Shown in pieces: positions 22,717-34,548 of a stretch of 64,000 nt of DNA. How positions within the stretch are numbered: the stretch's first letter is position 1; every line of letters begins with the position of its first letter. The notes beneath the pieces are model-generated. The model had not been told where the DNA came from. It made no database searches and saw nothing but the letters and a program-made list of their open reading frames with translations. Source of the stretch: Sesamum alatum (lineage: Eukaryota > Streptophyta > Magnoliopsida > Lamiales > Pedaliaceae); the NCBI GenBank assembly GCA_034509735.1, contig JACGWO010000010.1, forward strand, positions 3,162,001 to 3,226,000, written 5' to 3'. The position numbers were made by a program, and so were the translations under genes.

Positions 22717-25090
22717 CTATCTGCTTGTGGTTACAGCTTTAGTAATAAAATGAGCAAGAATCCCGATCGGACAAGACAGCAGGCAGAGCGACACTGAATG
22801 TCGCGTCTCTACATCATTCTGCAGCCCATCAAAATAAACCTGCCTGTTTCATCATACAATGCAAGAATCAGATCAATGTCCGTGTCTCTGTGTCTGTGTG
22901 TGTGCGCGCACTCACAGAGGTGAGAGAGAAAGAGAGACCTTGCAGCAAAAAGATCTATTGCTAACAAATGAATCCAAGCAGAAGCCAACGTCATCTCACT
23001 CGAGAACATCTTAGCTATACCCGGCAGCTGAAACACAGTACAATTCATCAGCATTTTGATCCATCTCTTCAGACAAAAGTCCTAATAATAGAATTTGGTT
23101 TTCCAGTTCAAAACAAACCTCAGGTAGCCAGTATTTACTTGCAAACATCAGGTGAATCGTGTCGGGCGTCCATGATAAACAGAGCAGGTAAGCATATAGT
23201 ACCCCAAGAACAATGTAAGGAACACTGCTCGCAGCTACTTTCTTGGTCTGCATAACATTAGACAAAAACCAACTTCAGACCAATGTTTTGTAAGAAATAC
23301 AACACATTGGTCTGCATATCAATAGGACACCTTCAGATTACTGAAAATGAGAATACTTACCAACTCAGCTCGTGGCGCCACAACCATGAAGGTGTAGAAT
23401 GGAAGAACAGCTACCGTTCCCCACGTAAATGCGCTACTAGCAATCTGATGAGCACCCGGCAAGCCTACAAAAGAACCAGGCGATGCAATTTAAGCTGATG
23501 ATGCCTGATTGGTAAAAACACGTATCAATATTTTCTCATCCTCTGGACACATAGGTTAGAGGTTTAATCTGGAATGCTCTATTTTTTGGTATTTGTCTTT
23601 AGAAATAATTACACCATCCTTTCCTGCTGCTCTTTGTTAATCACACTAACCAGCTCCCTTTCGTAGGGAATGTATCAGTACTTGTATGAACTTCCCAAGA
23701 TGCAATTGTGTAACAAGGATGCCACATGTTTTCACAACTTTGTTAAGAAGTATTACTTAATTTTACACGACTCGAGGGGGTTATCTGTAATTTTATAACT
23801 TTGAGTGGGTTATCTGTAATTTTATAATTTTACACGCATGATCCTAGGTTTATAAATCTGTAACATGAGATCTGAACATACAGCCAAGAAAGACACATGA
23901 AAATGCAGATGAATGCTCAAACTTAAAATAAAAATAGATGAAAACCATGAGAGTTGATGAGCAACAAGTGCAGGTTGGAGGGAAAATTCTTACCCAAATC
24001 AGGTTTGACCGAATCAAACCGATCACACAACAAGTGTGACACACTTCACCATATGATTGGTCACTTTTTTTGAATTGTACCAATCACATGACAAGTGTCA
24101 ATACACTTGCCATTTAATTGGTTCAAGTCTGGCCAAACCCGATCTGAGTTAGAATTTCGTGTGAGTGGAGCATTACATGAAGCATATACAGCTGAGCTTT
24201 TTCTGCAAGAAGAATCCCTTCCAAGATTAGGTACAGTAATGGTTCTTGATCCTCCTACAAACTTCCACCCAATCAACTGCTTCACTTCCTTTCCTACCAC
24301 AGATCCACCAAACAGTCCACAATTGTTCTTGTTTGTAACACCAAACGTTAGACATCTTGAACTTGTCCGATTATTACATGAGGCGATCGACGATCGGAGT
24401 CTTGGTCGATGACTGTCAATCTACATGAATTAGATCATCTGAAACTGTTAACAATAAACCAGAAAACATGCTGCTGATGGATGATCAGCAGAATGAGAAT
24501 AACATGGACAATGAAAATATACTGAGAAGTTGAGATTGAGGTTCCTAGCAGACATTTAGGACTCCTTATTACTGATGATCATGTTGACATTTGAGCCAAG
24601 AAAACCGGAAAATGCAAGCGACCCCCGTGATATTACCAATCAGCAAATTATCTCATACGAAAAAACAGCGAAATACCTTTCTATGTTTTTTAAAATGAAA
24701 TAATTTACCCCATAGACAGGAAGGTAAATTGTTTAAAGATTATATGAAGATAAATTGTTAATTTTTTTTCACAGACAGTAATTTGCTCATTTGCAATATG
24801 ATCATCAAAATTATACCTGGAATTCTTACATGGTAAAAATAAGAAAGCCCACGTGCCGAAATTACCATTGAATGCAAACATACATGGTTACGAGAAAATC
24901 AATGCAAGAAATGGAGATCATAACTAGCACACAGACAAGAACAAGGAAAATCAAGCTTGCCCATGTCAAGAAAAACTAAAAACAAATACACACAATAAAC
25001 CAAGATTGTCAGAAGAGAAACGTGAAGCATACATACCCTGAGTGAGACAGAGAGCTGAGAACTGAAAAAGCAACACGACATTAATGCCAT
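22717..25090 (-). CDS. ABA4: ABA4 / neoxanthin synthesis protein (DUF4281), chloroplast membrane, 6 exons
   Basis: ABA4 is needed to form neoxanthin from violaxanthin in plastids, upstream of abscisic acid. Exons in order of translation are 25090-25037, 24420-24177, 23464-23361, 23247-23119, 23027-22939 and 22843-22717, giving 248 residues with every junction in phase. The first exon supplies only [18 protein letters not shown], the start of the transit peptide. Exon 2 has no in-frame ATG, which is why a separate first exon is required. Diagnostic stretches are [66 protein letters not shown] and [11 protein letters not shown]. Three or four hydrophobic membrane spans are visible. A palindromic MITE sits in the second intron. 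It converges with the ZnT5-like gene. Confidence 0.92.
23984..24157. mobile_element. Palindromic MITE inside ABA4 intron 2
   Basis: The left half (AAATCAGGTTTGACCGAATC) is mirrored by the right half (TGGCCAAACCCGATCTGAGT). Internal 'atcacacaacaagtgtgacac' and 'atcacatgacaagtgtcaat' blocks also pair. It ends 19 bases before the ABA4 donor. Relatives lie at 41885-42056 and 34549-34720, and pieces remain in RBCS intron 1. Confidence 0.7.
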
Positions 25091-25606
25091 TCCTGAATGC
25101 GATGAAGGAATTAAGGTAGTGATATATAAAGAGGAAACAGAAGTGGGGGAGAGCAGAAGTTGGACATGTGGAATGAATTTGATGCTTGATGAAGTGTAGA
25201 TGATGCCCACTTGAGTTGAACTCACAAGAATCGAGAGAAAAAGTTAGGCAAATCCAAAAAGACAACGTTATTGGGTAGAAAGGTTGAGTTTTAGGCCGAC
25301 TGCTTCCAGGTCCTGTCTGCTGAATTAAGCCATCTGTAGTGGCTGTACACGCGGCGCACATGCAGCCCAAACTACATTTTAGTGGGTTTGTTGGTCGGGA
25401 GAGAACAGGGCTGCCCATTGATCGGATTGGATTTTCTATTATTATTTTTGTTGTATCTTCTATTTTTTTTTAAGTATATATATTGCCTGTATAAAAATTA
25501 TGTTATTAATTTTATAGAATGAAAGATTTTATACACGTGATTTATATTTATAAAACAGAATGAATGATGTAAAAAGAATTGCAATAGAAAATTTAATCCG
25601 ATTGGT

Positions 25607-25932
25607 GTTCCGTTGCGCGAGGTATTGTCTGCTTTGACTTTGTATGAGCCTCACAGGTTTGTCCTGAAAAGACACATCGCTAGGGAGATGAGTCATTGGG
25701 GCTTATAAACCACTCAAACTCCTAGTCTGCAATCGATATGGGAAACGTGGCCATGTGCTCGTCCCAAGCCCCTTGTCTGAGGGCTAATGATGTAGTAAGC
25801 GTTCCACATCGGTTGCAGATAAGGAGCTTGAGTGGCTTATAAGCCCCAATGCCTCATCTCCCTATTGAGACGCCTTTTCAGGACAAAACCGTGAAGCTCA
25901 TACAGAGCCAAAATGGACAATACCTCGCGCAA
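25607..25932. mobile_element. Inverted-repeat element with GCGCGAGGTATTGTC ends
   Basis: The left arm GCGCGAGGTATTGTCTGCTT continues through a Tyr-Glu-like 'tatgagcctcac' and 'gtcctgaaaag' block. The right arm repeats it inverted, ending in GACAATACCTCGCGC. The arms are over 100 bases and include 'ggggcttataa' on one side and 'ttataagcccc' on the other. There is no ORF. The sequence resembles material found in plant Gypsy LTRs, but no LTR pair is visible. Confidence 0.6.
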
Positions 25933-25934
25933 TG

Positions 25935-26930
25935 AGGCGTCGATCAAATCGCAAGCCACATCAGATTGATTCAGTTCTTAATTCATATTCATATTGTTGT
26001 TTTTGGATTTTTATTTACTTATGTTGTGTGTGTGTAAGGTTTAAGTTATTTGTATTATGCATTGTGTTTTTTGCGAGATCTGATATAAAAAAAGTGTAGC
26101 ATCAATTTATAATTAAAAAATAAATAAATTGATGAATGATCGATTTTATTGATATCAATATAAAATGATTCTTGTATCTAACCATTTAAATTTTAAATGA
26201 AGTGGTCGTTTAACTAGAGATAAGCCGAAGAAGAGATCCTGAGTTCAAATTTTATTGCCATCGATTTACGAAAGAAAGGTTTCAACTGCAGGTGTTGCAT
26301 GAGAGGGGGTGTTAATATTACTAATAAATAATTATTCTCTCTAATAAATTAAACTTTTAGATGAAATGATCGTTTAACAGAGTGATGCTATAATAAACAT
26401 GGGATGATTGATACAAATTATACAAGGAATCTTGTAAATTCTTCTAGTTAGATGATTGATTCCAATTGAATTAAAGAAAGATGGATCATTTGAGGCGCAC
26501 ATACTATCTCAGATTGCACACAAAACAAAAATGAAATCAGGAATGAAATATAGTTCAATGGACGAAATTGAAAAAAATCTAACTTAGTTAGCAACACTGA
26601 AACCCTATATTTACAGGATAATGAATTTCGTTCCTATCAAAGCACGACTGTTGGTTGATTATAAGTTATTATTTAATATTGATAATTAATATATTAATTT
26701 TTATAATTGTTATTGATTAAAATTTATAACGAATAAAACTTATATATACATAAAGAGGAAATATATATATGTATATATATATATACTTCAATTATTTCAC
26801 CCTAGTGTAATAGTTGTTATCTAGGGTGCTAAATCAGCACCATCTGGTGGAACATTCTAGGTGCTAAGAATAAAGGGTAACGCGTTCACAAAATTTGATT
26901 AAAGTGACAAAATTGAAATTTTATTATTAA
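25935..26930. other. Intergenic, no gene seen
   Basis: AT-rich with TA runs near 26760. A weak tRNA-like box B (GAGTTCAAATTTTATTGCC) at about 26240 may be a decayed SINE head. Nothing else can be supported. Confidence 0.4.
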
Positions 26931-26938
26931 TTAAAGGG

Positions 26939-27432
26939 TTAATTGCGCTTAAATTCCCTTTAAAAATACATAATTACACTTTCTCCAAAAAAAACTTTTG
27001 AAATTACACTTACACTCACTCCAAAAATTCTCTGTTTACACCTGACCTCCATTTTTTAAAATATGGACGGAAAATGTTCACGTCAACAAAAATAATTATA
27101 TAAATTTTCAATTTTACTTTTCATTCAATATTTTCGTGTAATAATTTTATACTTATAAGGCAAAAATATAATAATCTTGACATCACTCCATATATACATA
27201 TTTTATTTATCCTCTTATAAGTACAAAAATATACATGAGAATGTTAAATGACGGGAAAAATTGAAAATTTATGTAATTATTTTTGTTGACGTGAATATTT
27301 TCCGTTCAAACTCTAATGGATGGGGGTCAGGTGTAAACAGAGAATTTTTGGAGGGTGTGTAAGTGTAATTTCAAAATTTCTTTGGGAAAAAGTGTAATTA
27401 TACATTTTCAGAGGGAGTCTAAGTATAATAAC
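26939..27432. mobile_element. Mutator-type MITE with long TIRs
   Basis: The left arm starts GGGTTAATTGCGCTTAAATT and the right arm ends in the inverse (…AGTATAATAACCC). Arms of about 150 bases share 'aaaattctctgtttacacctgac' and its inverse. The flanks TTAATTAAA and TTAAATAAA match at 8 of 9 bases, as for a Mutator-type target duplication. Confidence 0.75.
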
Positions 27433-27466
27433 CCTTAAATAAACAATATAAATTCATGTCCCATAA

Positions 27467-27468
27467 TA

Positions 27469-27513
<45 letters not shown>
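27467..27513 (+). repeat. (AAT)n microsatellite
   Basis: About 15 consecutive AAT/ATA triplets in otherwise AT-rich intergenic DNA. Confidence 0.95.
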
Positions 27514-27514
<1 letters not shown>

Positions 27515-29150
27515 GTGGTTTATCGTTCTTTTGTTTTTGTTTTTTTGAAAATATTATTTAATTATAATTATTATTATATTTAAATATAACAAATTAAATA
27601 AATAAAGGACTGACAGCAATCTTAAAATCGCGTGAATACCAATATGACCTAACTCTTGAGGAGAAATGAAAAATAATTCCATAAAGGAATTGGGATATTT
27701 GGCATAAGAAGAGGGTAACAATTAACATAGATTTTGGACCACCAACGCCTGAATTGTTTTTGGGTGCTAATTGCCATGTGGCATTGTAATAAAATCACAC
27801 GCCATCCGATGATGATGGGTTTGTAAAGGTGATGAGTTAAATTGTTTTTGATATCAATTTGTTTGCTTAAAAGAATGTTGTCGGCATGTTCATGTGGGGA
27901 ATAACGATTGGTTACATGGAAAAATGCAATCATTTGATTACTTGAAAATGAATTCAACCCCATCAAGATTGACCAAAATCATGTTGCTTCCTGGAAGTTT
28001 AACAATCCACCTCAATTTCTCAAGATTAGTTCGTATTGTTTTTTAAGATTTTTAACACACGCGGTTATTACACTTGTTCAGTCAATATCGTTCATTGGTT
28101 ACTTTTTATTCAAATTTGAACTCAATATCTCTTACAGAAGACATAACGCTCAATTCATTGGATTATCCCTATGAAACAAGATTAGTTTGTATTGTAGTAT
28201 TTGAACTTTACTTTGCGTTTAGAAATACTGAAAAAGAAAACGATACAAGTATGATAAAAATGATTTATGGAGTTGGTGTTTATGTAACTTCATTAATAGT
28301 TTGAATGAGTGTTAATTAGTGAATTTGAATTCTTTTGGGGTTAGTTTAATTTATATAAATTATTGATGATTTTGGTATGTTTAATTTTTCAAAATTATTT
28401 TTGAGTGGGCGAAAAATTCATGTCTAATGTTAACAACTTAGGACCGTTTAGTTTTGTTGTTGGAAAAAGTGGTTGATGTGTCCTGTTGGATAAAATGATT
28501 GGATAGAATGAAATAATAAATTTGATTCAACGATTACTCTAATGGTTAAATTGTTATATGTAAAAATCTAAAATATTGGTCGGTGTATATTATAGGATAA
28601 ATGTTATGTTAGAAGTATGAACTTCCGAATTTGCTCTTGTATGTATACTTTTAAATTTATCATACTTTGGCAGCAAATTACAACGTCCAAAAGCAATTTG
28701 GGGCTTGTCATGCGTATTTATAAATCTACCGTCCAACATTGGAAGTAGAGAGCATACAACTCATCTTATTATTTTGTATATACTTTATCAAAACAATAAA
28801 GAGTAATCATAATTATGTCAAATTTTAAGAGAAATAGATGTAATTTACCCATAAATTTAAGGTTTGAAAGTGATTCGATTGAAGAAGACACAAGGGAAAT
28901 ATTAAAACTAGTGTCAAAATCAGTGCAACTTCCTTTTAAATTATATCACATCCAACGTAAGCAAGATCTCTGATGGAATAATATGATACTGACAAGTATT
29001 TTCAGACATGTTAAAATTTGTTGGCAAGTATGTATGTGTCTGGAGATAAGAACCAAATGCATTGTTGAAGAGGCATATGCAATCTTGTCTATCTTCATAT
29101 GAATTAAGAAACTGAGCCCATAGAGATAGATTTCAAAATATACATTTACC
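27515..29150. other. Intergenic, no gene seen
   Basis: Short frames at 27649-27966, 28074-28304 and 28946-29152 have neither splice context nor family resemblance. I see no RNA gene or bounded repeat. Confidence 0.45.
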
Positions 29151-29160
29151 AAAAAATATA

Positions 29161-29555
29161 GGGTAAATTACAACCACGTTCTCCAAAGTTTGGCATAATT
29201 GTAAATATCTTTTTGTTGTTTGAAGAACTACAAATACTCTCATGATGTTTGTAATTTTTAACTAAAGGCTTGAAGTTGACCATTTTGCCCTTAATTTTTT
29301 TTTAAAATTATAGAAAAATCAGCCGAGGCCAATTGTATTATTGCTCTTCTATGTAAAAAATTTAAGAAATATCTTCTTACACATTGTAATCCAAAAAAAA
29401 TTAAGAATTAAATAAAAAATAATTTAGTGATAAGGGCATTTTGGTCAATTGGTCCATAAAAAAGGATGAAAATGGGTTATTTATTAAACGGTTACAAACC
29501 TCATGAGATATTTGTAATTATGCCAAAATTTAGGGAAGATAATTGTAATTTACCC
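29161..29555. mobile_element. Mutator-type MITE, GGGTAAATTACAA family, with perfect 9-bp target duplication
   Basis: The element starts GGGTAAATTACAACC and ends GTAATTTACCC. AAAAATATA stands immediately on both sides (29152-29160 and 29556-29564). The arms of about 100 bases share a TTTGGCATAATTGTAAAT-type block. The core contains 'cattttgccctta' and its inverse 'agggcattttggtca'. There is no ORF. Relatives are at 2724, 36837 and 37318. Confidence 0.85.
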
Positions 29556-29738
29556 AAAAATATATTTGATAAGTTGTTAGTTCAACAGTAAGCGAGTTGA
29601 ATTTAAGGCGAATTCTTGTTAATGCACGACTAGAACACCTATGATGAAAATAAAATAAAAAAATATTGATCAGACGTATTTGTAACATAAAAAATTGTCC
29701 GATAGAGGATCTTTTAGAAAAAGCGATATTATTTGGCA

Positions 29739-30018
29739 ATAATTATATTTACACCCCAGGATTTATAGTCTATTGACACAAATTATTCTTGTTTGTTTTT
29801 TTTTTTGGGTAATTACAGAAACCACCCCTGACAACCAAAAAATATATAGCTTATAACGATGTTAACATTTTTGAGGGATGTATGTGTAATTTTTCAAAAA
29901 GTATGGATGGTTTGTGTGATGATGTTAATGATTTTGATGGGTGTATGTGAAATTTCTCTGAAAGCAAGAATAGTTTGTATAATTAGACATAGATCAGTGG
30001 TGTAGATGCAATTATTCC
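29739..30018. mobile_element. MITE of the TAATTACATTTACAC family
   Basis: The left end ATTATATTTACACCCCAGG is mirrored at the right end by ATCAGTGGTGTAGATGCAAT. The interior repeats the family's 'gtatggatggtttgtgt' and 'gatgttaa' motifs. This copy is more worn than those in the RBCS array. Confidence 0.6.
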
Positions 30019-30525
30019 CATTATTTTCCATACAAATTAGGTATTGCTCTTAAAGAAAAAAGGAAATAAATCGAAATAAAGCTACCGAAACAAATTAATG
30101 TTAAATAAGTTTCACTCCAGATTTATCGACCTCTTTACTCTCACGTGATTTCTACGTTGGTGTATATGAAAATATCGCGACAAATACACATTTTTAAGAA
30201 AAAAATATACAAATAAATGCAGAATTATGATTTTTGAAACAATAAATATGGAGGAGAAAGTGAATTGAAATTACATTTTATTTTCTTGCTAAGAGAACAA
30301 GTTGGCTAATCATGAAAATGGACAATTAGTTGAGTTTATTTCCAAATTTGGCCCCTCCACTTGTTCTTATTTCCAAAAGTCCCCCTCTATATATCTAAAG
30401 AGAGTTCCTCATACATTGGTTTGTTTCCTCAGAAAATCATTCACTTGCCATATTTCTCTCCCAATCCCAAAGACCTGTAACATTGGTCTCAAATATTCAC
30501 ATGCTAGATGTGAAAAATTGGGGAG

Positions 30526-31971
30526 ATGGATTGTTGTGAAAACCCGATGGCATTGGGTCGGGTTGTCTGTCCGAAGCCCCGTCGGGCCGGGCAATCCAAT
30601 GCCAACACTCCTGCCATGATTCCATTGAGATTTCACATACGGTGGGTTTTTTCGTTTTTGAAATTTTGTAGGTGTGAATGTTTTTTTTTTTTTGTTTTTT
30701 TTGTTCGATGTGAAGATGTGTTTAGTTTATTAATTTTATCCCCTTTTGATGGGACAGTAATGATGCTGAGTCGAAACCCGCGGCTGAATTGCTTGGGCTA
30801 ATCCTTTGTAAGGTAGGTTTTTGTTTGTTTGTGATTCTAATTAATGTGATTTTTACGTACTTAATTGCATGTTTCCATTGTTGATGTGTTTGATGAATTA
30901 TTTTTGTTTTTCTTTGTATGGATTGTTCTTGAATTTATTAATGTCGGATGTGTGTGGATTAAGATTATGCAATGTGTTAATTCATGATTTCATTTTTGCC
31001 TTTCTGGGAGTTTCTTAATTGTTGGGAATGTAATTCTTACTCATAAATGTAAATAAAATGCTAATTGTTCGATTACATTGGTTGAGTTCTCCAAGTGTTT
31101 GTGTAAATGCTTGTCAAAAACTCCGGTGGTAAATGAATGCTTCTTCCATAAATTTAAGTTTTAGTTGGAAGTTTCTTTTGTTGATTTGGTTTGTGCTTCT
31201 GATGAATTTTCAGGCCTACATTTTGGTTAGTCCATGATATCATTTTTGTTTACTTTGTCCTTTCTCCCCCCTTTCAATGCAGTGGTTGATAGGAAATGCT
31301 ATTCGTGTTACTCCATTTGTTTTACTCCTGGTATGCTTATTCTTGCGCCGTATGCTCATCATGCTAGTTCCAACCGTTGTATCCCAAGTAAAATCTCCGT
31401 AAACATGAATTGGGCTGCACTATAGAGACTAATGATAATTCAGTTTGCTCACCGGAATAAATATAGCCGCAAGCACCTAGGATGACATGTTTCCAACTTT
31501 AATAAAATCGATCCGTTTTTTATTTCCATAAAGAATCCAGGAGAGTGAAGTGGACAGTTTTCAGCAGATGCGCCCGTTATTCATTTCAGCCGGACTATGT
31601 CATTACTTTGTTGCTTTTGAGGTCTGGACTCTGGGAAGTTGGGCTTCACATATCTTGCCATACTCTCTTACGTTAACACGCATGGTTCCTTATCCCATTT
31701 TATTGAGCCTAATTTCGAGTAACCTAATCTTGTACAGGAGGATTTTAAAGCAGAGCGATGTGCAACACCACCATCATCTCCCCCCCTTCTGTTTGGATCG
31801 CCTCCATGCAGAACAGCAAATCCTCTGGTTCAAGATGCACATTTCGGGGTTGAAAAGCTAACTAACATGCATAGAACCCCTACTGATTTAGCTTTGCCGC
31901 GATCTCCTCATGCCAGAGAACAGCTTGGGAAGAAACAAGCAACTGTAAGAGTGGTAGGTTTCCACTGCTAA
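30526..31971 (+). CDS. Small uncharacterised plant protein, 3 exons, 134 residues
   Basis: Exons are 30526-30641, 30758-30812 and 31738-31971, with GT-AG junctions that keep phase. The protein starts MDCCENPMALGRVVCPKPRR, then has KPAAELLGLILCK, then SSPPLLFGSPPCRTANPLVQ, and ends VRVVGFHC. This resembles a family of short plant proteins of unknown function that share the VxPKPRR start, a SSPPxFxGSPPxR-xNPL core and a VRVxGFxC end. It has no membrane span or signal peptide and is basic and Pro/Ser-rich. The 134 residues are open throughout. I infer no function. A C7 run at about 31780 sits within the frame, so length errors there would break it. Confidence 0.7.
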
Positions 31972-32850
31972 TGATCGATCCTCTGTTGTTTCCCTGGCAT
32001 AGAATTCATTACCTGTGTACATACATAAGAGTTTTGATGTCTGGAAGCATGCAAAAGTCGGAAAGCGGACTAGCATTGACAATCCCAAGACGATTGCACA
32101 ATTGTGGTGGACATCATATTATAGGAAATTCTAGTAGACAATGTAAATAGACGAATAACCCCAATTTTCACCGTAGCTGACCAAAGGTTGGGAAGTTGGA
32201 ACATCTTGACGCCCTTTGTAGTCGAGCGAACTGTAATTCTCCGAGAAAGATTGTTGAGTTAATTGGTGGTGCTCCTACTTTCCTGGGAATGTACTTTGTA
32301 TAGAGTATATTTGTAAATATCGTAATTTCCTTGTCAAGCGTCGTTTGTTTTTCTATCTTCATGTTAACCGCGCTATACTTTATGATCTAATCTTCGTTTA
32401 TAAGCTGTATTACCTAATGCTTACGATGAACTCAATAGACGCAAAAGTTTACTTCAGCATTCAGGTTCTATAATACGAGTTTTTCCAGTATTTGTTCTGT
32501 GATAAACATTACTGTGAGACTTGGAGTCGCACACGTTGCCGGACTATGCAGAACTATTGCCTACTTGGGTCTGGGATTGACACCATGTTTCGACTAGAGT
32601 GAATTTTTTGTTTTCTTCTTAATAGAAGCTATAGTTATATCATTCAATACCCAGAAATGTCTTTGAATACATGAATTTGAAAGTATACATTGAAATAGTA
32701 AAAATTGCCAAAAAACACAACAAAAAGAATCTACTATGATAGTAGAATAATACCCATATATACGGGACTCAAATTCAAATTTTTTTATTAAATAAAGATT
32801 TTGGGATTTCAACTTTATCACTGAAGCAAATGCAAATTGCCGAGAAAAAA
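31972..32850. other. 3' flank and intergenic
   Basis: The first few hundred bases are probably the 3' UTR of the small gene. Short frames here are in random positions and have no coding character. Confidence 0.4.
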
Positions 32851-32852
32851 AA

Positions 32853-32925
32853 TGATGCTGCCTAGGATCGAACTGGAGACCTTCAGTGTGTAAGACTGAC
32901 GTGATAACCACTACACCACAGCATC
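32853..32925 (-). tRNA. tRNA-Val (anticodon UAC)
   Basis: Read on the minus strand, acceptor GATGCTG pairs perfectly with CAGCATC before discriminator A. The D arm contains TGGTGTAGTGGTTATCAC. The anticodon stem TCAGT/ACTGA encloses loop CTTACAC with anticodon TAC. The T arm is TCCAG-TTCGATC-CTAGG with one C/A mismatch. A run of eight T follows as a pol III terminator. The 73-base length and the box B GTTCGATCC fit. There is no intron. The T-stem mismatch could mean early decay. Confidence 0.88.
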
Positions 32926-33349
32926 CATTTGATTCTGACAAAAACACATTATTTATTTAATGAAACTGATTAACACTCTCCAACAAGAAAATGTTGCTGG
33001 CTTTTAGATGTTTAGATGCTAAGCTTGCAAATTTTCCTAATATTTGCTCTTATTGTAACCTCTTTCTGTTGTAATATAATTGCGTCCATTTACGTTATAA
33101 TATAATGTGATTCACATAATTCATAGTATTTTAATCCTCAAATTATATCACATATATCTTTTTTACGTACTAACATCAAACACAATACAAAATCGAAATT
33201 TTTCACAATGAAAAAACACAAATTTTATTAATATCTGGTACACTTGTTTCGAAAAACAAATACCAATTCAACAAAAAACAAAAGGAAAAATACAGTTGAA
33301 AAAAAGATACGAAATGACTCCTTCATGAGGTTAGTCCAAGTCGACAAAC

Positions 33350-34138
33350 TTAGTAACCCGGTGGCTTGTAGGCAATGAAACTGATGCACTGAACTTGGCG
33401 CACGTTGTCGAACCCAATGATCCTAATGAAGCCATCGGGGTGTGCCTTGATAGCCTCATTAAGCTCACTCAACACTTGGGATGAGTCGGTGCACCCGTAC
33501 ATGGGCAACTTCCACATTGTCCAGTATCTTCCGTCGTAGTACCCTGGTGACCTGTGGTGTTCACGGTAGACGAATCCGTGCTGTATATATACAAAAATAA
33601 TAAATGTAAATAAATCATTAAATTACTAAAACTATAGATGTATATATGTAGTAATAATGCAAATGAGTGAACCTCAAGCTCGAACTCAATGCAGGGAATC
33701 CATTTGGAGCGGATAAGGTAGTCAATCTCCTTAGCCAATTGCTCTGTGGTTAGGTCAGGAAGGTAGGAAAGAGTCTCGAACTTCTTCAACCCTTGTGTGG
33801 GCCACACCTACATTTTTGCAAATTTTATTTATAAACCAAACGTGATACATTTATCCTGTAATTCGTATACAATTCAAGGAAAATGACCAATCATATGACA
33901 AGTATAATACAATTGAAATATAAGTAAAAAAAGTTTCATAAATTCAAATATAAACATTTACCTTCATGCACTGCACTCTTCCTCCATTACTAGCAGCAGA
34001 GGTAATGTCGTTGGACTTTCTGGTAACGGGAAAAGCGGCAGCCGACTTGAGGCCAGTGAACGGGGCGACCATGCTAGCCTGGGCGGGGCTGGCACGGGCG
34101 GCGACCGCGGCGGTTGAGGAAATTACAGAGGATGCCAT
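33350..34138 (-). CDS. RBCS: Rubisco small subunit, array copy 1 (intact)
   Basis: This is the nucleus-encoded small subunit of chloroplast Rubisco. Exons in order of translation are 34138-33962, 33807-33673 and 33580-33350, encoding 180 residues with two introns as usual for dicot RBCS. The transit peptide begins [20 protein letters not shown] and is cut before MKVWP, after GGRVQC. Mature landmarks are [52 protein letters not shown] and the end YKPPGY. All frames are open. Intron 2 is base-identical with that of copy 3. The promoter with G-box and TATA box lies upstream (see next entry). Confidence 0.97.
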
Positions 34139-34227
34139 TTGCTATAAATTTTCTATCACTCTTTTTTTTTGAACTGCTCAGCACTCTTCACTGGCCTTGA
34201 GGACTATTCAAACAGCACCAACTGCCC

Positions 34228-34354
34228 ATATATAGAGGCTTGCAACTAAAACTGAATTGGATATGTGTGGTTCATGTTCAAACCATACAACCCTATTGGT
34301 GATGAGGCAACATGTAAGAGAGTGCCACGTGGCGGGAGATTACATGTTCTTATC
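34228..34354 (-). promoter_or_regulatory. Light-responsive promoter of RBCS copy 1
   Basis: Reading toward the gene there is an I-box (GATAAG, complement at 34349-34354), a G-box CCACGTGG (34325-34332) and a TATA box (TATATAT, 34228-34234). The TATA box is about 90 bases before the ATG. An I-box plus G-box pair is the known light-regulatory signature of RBCS promoters. Confidence 0.75.
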
Positions 34355-34548
34355 TGATCATCAAGAAGCAAAATGGGAGGACAGAAAAAGTGTGTAAAAT
34401 TTTCTTGTGAACTTTGTTTGTCTGTAACCTAATCATGTGCCAACATGTGCACACCTTTCTTTATGGGATTACATATCTCTGGTCTGAATTCTAACAGTTT
34501 TCTGACTGGTCTTGCATGAGCAGTAGTTATGTGTTTTATCGGAAAATT

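Noticed and set aside
22939..23464. Initial reading of ABA4 as a truncated fragment captured by a transposon
   Set aside because: First and last exons were later found in the right order, strand and phase, so the gene is complete.
25037..25418. 150-codon minus-strand ORF near the ABA4 promoter
   Set aside because: It overlaps the ABA4 first exon in another frame and has no family resemblance.
31738..31861. A suspected frameshift in the third exon of the small plant gene
   Set aside because: On recounting the C run (seven C) the frame from 31738 continues unbroken to the stop at 31969-31971.
32594..32947. 117-codon minus-strand ORF
   Set aside because: It runs through the tRNA-Val gene; the tRNA explains the conserved part.
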